Position numbers and translations under genes: made by a program. Shown here piece by piece: positions 59,841 through 64,000 of a stretch of 64,000 nucleotides of DNA (positions are counted from its first letter, which is position 1; each line of letters starts with the position of its first letter). The notes under the pieces are model-generated. The model saw only the letters and a list, made by a program, of their open reading frames with translations, did no database searches and was not told the DNA's origin. The DNA is from Roseiarcus sp036513315 (GTDB lineage: Bacteria > Pseudomonadota > Alphaproteobacteria > Rhizobiales > Beijerinckiaceae): assembly GCA_036513315.1 (NCBI GenBank), contig DATBZF010000052.1, positions 12,128 through 76,127 of the forward strand, in the 5' to 3' direction.

Positions 59841-61865
59841 ATGTATCAGCTAATCGTCTTCCTTCCGCTGCTCGGTTTTCTGATCGCCGGGCTGTTCGGC
59901 CGTCAGATCGGCGCGCGCAACGCGGAACTCGTCACCACGATTCCGCTCGGGCTTTGCGCGTTCCTGTCCTGGGTCGCCTTTTTCATGGTGGGCTTCGGCG
60001 GCGGCGATCATACCGAGATCGTCGAGGTCGCCAATTGGATGACCTCGGGCAAGCTGGCCATCGACTGGGCTTTTCGGATCGATACGCTGACCGTCGTCAT
60101 GCTCGTCGTCGTGACGACTGTCTCGTGCCTCGTCCATGTGTATTCGATCGGCTATATGGCCGACGATCCCCACCGGCCGCGTTTCTTCGCCTATCTCTCT
60201 TTTTTCACCTTTGCGATGCTGATGCTGGTGACCGCGGACAATCTCGTCCAGATGTTCTTCGGCTGGGAGGGCGTCGGCCTCGCGTCTTACCTACTGATCG
60301 GCTTCTGGTATGAAAAGCCCTCCGCCAACGCCGCCGCGATCAAGGCGTTCGTGGTCAACCGCATCGGCGATTTCGGCTTTTATCTCGGCATTTTCCTCGT
60401 CTTCGCGCTGACCGGCTCGGTCAGGTTCGACTCGGTATTCGGCGCGGCGCAGGGCATCGCCGGCAAGACGATCCATGTGTTTGGCGCGGATCTCGACGCG
60501 TTGACCATCACCTGTCTGCTGCTGTTCATGGGCGCGATGGGCAAGTCGGCGCAATTCCTGCTGCATACCTGGCTGCCTGACGCGATGGAAGGCCCGACGC
60601 CTGTCTCCGCCCTCATTCACGCCGCCACCATGGTCACCGCCGGCGTGTTCATGGTGGCGCGCCTGTCGCCGTTGTTCGATCTGGCGCCCGTCGCGCTCAG
60701 CGTCGTGACCGTAGTCGGCGCGACCACCGCCTTTTTCGCGGCGACCGTCGGTCTCGTGCAGAACGACATCAAGCGGGTCATTGCTTACTCCACCTGTTCG
60801 CAACTCGGCTATATGTTCGTCGGCCTCGGGGTCGGCGGGTACAGCCTTGGCATATTCCATCTGTTCACCCACGCCTTCTTCAAGGCGCTCCTGTTCCTCG
60901 GCGCCGGTTCGGTCATTACCGCCATGCATCACGAGCAGGACATGCGCGAGATGGGCGGGTTGCGCAAAGACATTCCCTTCACTTATTGGATGATGGTGAT
61001 CGGCACGCTGGCGCTGACTGGCGTCGGCATTCCCTTCACCTCGATCGGCTTTGCCGGCTTCGTCTCGAAGGACGCGATCATCGAGGCGGCCTATGCCTCG
61101 CAGCGCCCCGGCGCGGTCTATGCGTTCCTATGCACCGTCATCGCTGTCGGCTTCACCTCGTTCTATTCGTGGCGTCTGATCTTCATGACCTTCTTCGGCG
61201 AACGCGGCGCGCGTCGCGTCGCCCATGTCGCCGACGATCATGGCCATGCCGCGGCGGACGACCATGCTCATGACGATCATGGCCACGGCCATGATCACGT
61301 TCCGCATGAATCGCCGCCGGTGATGTTGGTTCCCCTGGCGGTGCTGGCGCTCGGCGCCGTCGTCGCCGGCATCGTCTTCCGGCATTGGTTTATCGGCAGC
61401 GGCTTCGAGGGTTTCTGGAAGAACGCCCTGTTCCTGGCGCCCGACAATCACATCCTCGAGGAGATGGAAACGGCGCCCTGGCTGGTTTCGCTGCTGCCGA
61501 CCCTGATGATGCTCGGCGGTTTCGGGATCGCCTATTATATGTATATCGCCCAGCCCTCGGCGGCGCGCGCTCTGGCCGAGCAGAACCCGATCCTCTATCG
61601 TTTCCTCCTCAACAAATGGTATTTCGACGAAGTCTACGACTTCCTGTTCGTGCGGCCGGCTTTCTGGATCGGCCGGCTGTTCTGGAAGGGCGGCGACGGC
61701 TTCATCATCGACGGGCTCGGACCTGACGGCGTTTCGGCGCGCGTCATCGACGTGACGCGCAATGTCGTGCGGCTGCAGAGCGGCTACATCTACCATTACG
61801 CCTTTGCCATGCTGCTCGGCTTCGCGGCCTTCGTCACATGGTTTCTGATCGGGGGAATCCGCTGA
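59841..61865 (+). CDS. nuoL: NADH-quinone oxidoreductase subunit L, antiporter-like
   Basis: A 674-residue proton-pumping subunit. FFGWEGVGLASYLLIGFWYE carries the key Glu of TM5, GAMGKSAQFLLHTWLPDAME the Lys of TM7, and HLFTHAFFKALLFLGAGSV the central His/Lys helix. The C-terminal half includes the long lateral helix. A cytoplasmic or periplasmic loop at about 465-492 is strikingly His/Asp-rich (DDHGHAAADDHAHDDHGHGH). The gene starts seven bases after nuoK and overlaps nuoM by one base. Confidence 0.97.
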   Translation: MYQLIVFLPLLGFLIAGLFGRQIGARNAELVTTIPLGLCAFLSWVAFFMVGFGGGDHTEIVEVANWMTSGKLAIDWAFRIDTLTVVMLVVVTTVSCLVHVYSIGYMADDPHRPRFFAYLSFFTFAMLMLVTADNLVQMFFGWEGVGLASYLLIGFWYEKPSANAAAIKAFVVNRIGDFGFYLGIFLVFALTGSVRFDSVFGAAQGIAGKTIHVFGADLDALTITCLLLFMGAMGKSAQFLLHTWLPDAMEGPTPVSALIHAATMVTAGVFMVARLSPLFDLAPVALSVVTVVGATTAFFAATVGLVQNDIKRVIAYSTCSQLGYMFVGLGVGGYSLGIFHLFTHAFFKALLFLGAGSVITAMHHEQDMREMGGLRKDIPFTYWMMVIGTLALTGVGIPFTSIGFAGFVSKDAIIEAAYASQRPGAVYAFLCTVIAVGFTSFYSWRLIFMTFFGERGARRVAHVADDHGHAAADDHAHDDHGHGHDHVPHESPPVMLVPLAVLALGAVVAGIVFRHWFIGSGFEGFWKNALFLAPDNHILEEMETAPWLVSLLPTLMMLGGFGIAYYMYIAQPSAARALAEQNPILYRFLLNKWYFDEVYDFLFVRPAFWIGRLFWKGGDGFIIDGLGPDGVSARVIDVTRNVVRLQSGYIYHYAFAMLLGFAAFVTWFLIGGIR

Positions 61866-63367
61866 TGTTCGGCTTCGGCATTCTCTCCGGCCTCTTGATC
61901 GTCCCGCTTGTCGGCGTCGTCCTGCTGCTGCTGTTGCGCGGCGACGATGAGGCGACGCGCGGCAATGCGCGCTGGATCGCGCTATGGACGACGCTGGCGA
62001 CTTTCGTTCTTTCGCTGTTCGCCTGGGCCGATTTCAACACCGCATTGGCGGGCTTCCAGCTTGTCGAACAGCGCTCTTGGTTTAGCCAGGCGATCACCTA
62101 CAAACTCGGCGTCGACGGGCTGTCGATGCCATTCGTGTTGCTGACGACTTTTCTGATGCCGCTCTGCATCGCCGCCTCATGGCTGTCGATCCAGAAGCGC
62201 GTCAAGGAATATATGATCGCCTTCCTGGTGCTGGAGACGCTGATGATCGGCGTTTTCGAAGCGCTCGATCTCCTGCTGTTCTATCTATTCTTCGAGGGCG
62301 TCCTCATCCCGATGTTCCTGATCATCGGCATCTGGGGCGGTCCGCGCCGCGTCTATGCCGCGTTTAAGTTCTTCCTTTATACGCTGCTCGGCTCGCTGCT
62401 GATGCTGCTGGCGATCATGGCGATGTATTGGTACGCCAAGACGACCGATATTGTTGTCCTGCTGCACACCGATTTCCCGCTTGGCATGCAGAAATGGCTG
62501 TGGCTCGCGTTCTTCGCTTCCTTCGCCGTCAAAATGCCAATGTGGCCTGTCCACACCTGGTTGCCGGACGCGCATGTCGAAGCGCCCACGGCGGGCTCGG
62601 TGATCCTGGCGGGCGTTCTGTTGAAGATGGGCGGCTACGGTTTCATCCGTTTCTCGCTGCCGATGTTCCCCGACGCTTCGCATTATTTTGCGCCGCTGGT
62701 CTTCGCGCTGTCGGTCATCGCGATCATCTACACTTCGCTGGTTGCGCTGGTGCAGACCGACATAAAGAAGCTGATCGCCTATTCCTCCGTCGCCCATATG
62801 GGCTTCGTGACGATGGGCCTTTTCGCCACGACCGTGCAGGGCGTCGAGGGCGCCGTCTTCCAGATGGTGTCGCACGGTCTGGTGTCGAGCGCATTGTTCC
62901 TTTGTGTCGGCGTCGTCTATGACCGCCTCCACACGCGCGAAATCGCCGCCTATGGCGGCCTCGTTCACCGTATGCCGCGTTATGCGGTGGCGATGATGAT
63001 CTTCACGCTCGCCAATATCGGGCTGCCGGGAACGTCGGGCTTCGTCGGCGAATTCCTGACGCTGATCGGGACGCTGCCGGTCAATAGCTGGGTGACGCTG
63101 CTGGCGACGACGGGCGTCATTCTCTCGGCCGCCTATGCGCTCTATCTCTATCGGCGCGTCATCTTTGGCGTGCTTGAGAAGCCCAACCTGATGCATATTT
63201 CCGACTTATCGATGCGCGAGATCGCGATCCTCACGCCGCTCGTCTTGCTGACGCTCTATTACGGCGTTCATCCGCAACCCATCATCGACGCCAGCGCCGC
63301 ATCGGCTGAAGCCTTGGTCAAAGGGTTCGATTCTGCGCTGGCTTTAACCAAGACAGCCGGGCTTTAG
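61865..63367 (+). CDS. nuoM: NADH-quinone oxidoreductase subunit M, antiporter-like
   Basis: A 500-residue proton-pumping subunit with 14 spans. LLFYLFFEGVLIPMFLIIG supplies the Glu of TM5, KMPMWPVHTWLPDAHVEAPT the Lys of TM7, and MVSHGLVSSALFLCVGVVYD the central helix. The ATG at 61865 overlaps the nuoL stop; a longer frame lies within nuoL. Confidence 0.97.
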   Translation: MFGFGILSGLLIVPLVGVVLLLLLRGDDEATRGNARWIALWTTLATFVLSLFAWADFNTALAGFQLVEQRSWFSQAITYKLGVDGLSMPFVLLTTFLMPLCIAASWLSIQKRVKEYMIAFLVLETLMIGVFEALDLLLFYLFFEGVLIPMFLIIGIWGGPRRVYAAFKFFLYTLLGSLLMLLAIMAMYWYAKTTDIVVLLHTDFPLGMQKWLWLAFFASFAVKMPMWPVHTWLPDAHVEAPTAGSVILAGVLLKMGGYGFIRFSLPMFPDASHYFAPLVFALSVIAIIYTSLVALVQTDIKKLIAYSSVAHMGFVTMGLFATTVQGVEGAVFQMVSHGLVSSALFLCVGVVYDRLHTREIAAYGGLVHRMPRYAVAMMIFTLANIGLPGTSGFVGEFLTLIGTLPVNSWVTLLATTGVILSAAYALYLYRRVIFGVLEKPNLMHISDLSMREIAILTPLVLLTLYYGVHPQPIIDASAASAEALVKGFDSALALTKTAGL

Positions 63368-63378
63368 GGGCGTTGGAG

Positions 63379-64000
63379 ATGAATGTGACGGCTTTGTCTT
63401 TGCCGACGGTTCTGCCGGAATTCATTCTGGCGGGCGGCATATTGGCCCTGGTGCTGCTCGGCGCGCTGCGCGGCGAGCGCTCTGTCTGGATGGTGACCGA
63501 GATCGCGGTCGCCCTGCTGGGCGTGGTGCTGATCGTTCTCCTCGCCAATCATGGTTCGAAAGGCGTCACCTTCTACGGCGCGTTCACCGATGACGCTTTC
63601 AGCCGTTTCATGAAAGCGCTCGCGCTGATTGGCTCCCTCGTCACGTTGGTCATGTCAGTCGAATTCATGCGCAAGGAAAAGCTGGCCGGCTTTGAATTTC
63701 CGATTCTCCTGCTGCTGGCGACGCTCGGCATGATGATGCTCATTTCGGCCAGCGATTTCATCGCGCTCTATCTCGGCCTCGAATTGATGAGCCTGGCGCT
63801 TTATGTCGTGGCTGCCTATCATCGCGACAATGCGCGAGCTTCAGAGGCGGGCCTGAAATATTTCGTGCTCGGCGCGCTGTCGTCCGGCATGTTGCTGTAC
63901 GGCGCATCATTGATTTACGGCTTTACCGGAACAATCGAATTCACCGGGATTGCCAAGGCCGCTGGGCAGGGCCCCCATATCGGGCTGATCTTCGGCTTGG
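63379..64000 (+). CDS. nuoN: NADH-quinone oxidoreductase subunit N, 5' part only
   Basis: The first 207 residues of the third antiporter-like subunit; the gene runs past the window end. LPEFILAGGILALVLLGALR opens the membrane region, MMLISASDFIALYLGLELMS contains the TM5 Glu, and EAGLKYFVLGALSSGMLLYG the following helix. GTTGGAG precedes the ATG, 11 bases after nuoM. It completes the nuoA-N operon. Confidence 0.96.
   Translation, partial: MNVTALSLPTVLPEFILAGGILALVLLGALRGERSVWMVTEIAVALLGVVLIVLLANHGSKGVTFYGAFTDDAFSRFMKALALIGSLVTLVMSVEFMRKEKLAGFEFPILLLLATLGMMMLISASDFIALYLGLELMSLALYVVAAYHRDNARASEAGLKYFVLGALSSGMLLYGASLIYGFTGTIEFTGIAKAAGQGPHIGLIFGL

Overview
The window is high-GC chromosomal DNA from an alphaproteobacterium. 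It most likely belongs to the Hyphomicrobiales (Rhizobiales), somewhere near the Beijerinckiaceae/Methylocystaceae/Bradyrhizobium-like lineages. The evidence is the tig-tRNA-Leu, clpP-clpX-lon-hupB-tRNA-Val order leading into a full nuoA-N operon, a rhizobial-type choline ABC transporter, btaA-btaB betaine-lipid genes, a NuoE with a helix-hairpin-helix tail, and dispersed palindromes of the CCCTCATCCG...ACCTTCTCCC type. I cannot fix the genus from sequence alone. No phage, insertion sequence, CRISPR array or rRNA operon is visible.

Region by region. 1-8.3 kb: accessory metabolism and efflux. A CGNR regulator diverges from two alpha/beta hydrolases and an SDR. An ArsR-SRPBCC-hydrolase operon diverges from an EmrA/EmrB-type efflux pair. 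8.4-11.9 kb: four consecutive exported proteins on the minus strand, namely two DUF4344 peptidase-like proteins (one without the HExxH motif), a protein with 99-bp tandem repeats, and a jelly-roll/LamG-like protein. 12.2-18.0 kb: a TetR regulator diverging from a four-gene acyl-CoA cluster (SDR, saccharopine-dehydrogenase-like reductase, acyl-CoA ligase, SCP-x-type thiolase). 18.1-21.2 kb: choX-choW-choV choline/betaine uptake. 21.4-24.6 kb: a Spy/CpxP-like periplasmic protein diverging from a response regulator and sensor kinase. 24.7-29.4 kb: two SDRs, a LysR regulator, a GFA-family protein and a chromate transporter. 29.7-33.9 kb: a ribose/fructose-type ABC importer with a fused double permease and a single-NBD ATPase. 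34-36 kb: btaA-btaB with a candidate PHO box. 36-41.1 kb: a MetX-like esterase, unknowns, a 2OG-Fe(II) oxygenase and a multicopper-oxidase-fold protein that has lost its copper ligands.

41.2-49.6 kb is the conserved core for protein quality control: tRNA-Leu, tig, clpP, clpX, lon (with a good candidate sigma-32 promoter), hupB, tRNA-Val, an exported ClpP-fold protein and tRNA-Asp. From 49.9 kb to the right edge runs the 14-gene complex I operon nuoABCDEFGHIJKLMN, co-directional and mostly overlapping. The last gene, nuoN, is cut by the window end.

The features most worth a second look are four catalytically degenerate proteins with otherwise intact reading frames (a hydrolase with GHAYAG, an SDR with Tyr but no Lys, a DUF4344 protein without HExxH, a copper-free multicopper-oxidase fold), the exported cluster at 8.4-11.9 kb, the Cpx-like regulatory layout at 21.7-24.6 kb, the fused ABC permease, and several clean palindromic operators in divergent promoter regions. 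I did not find one unmistakably new system. The exported cluster and the acyl-CoA cluster are the best candidates for undescribed function.
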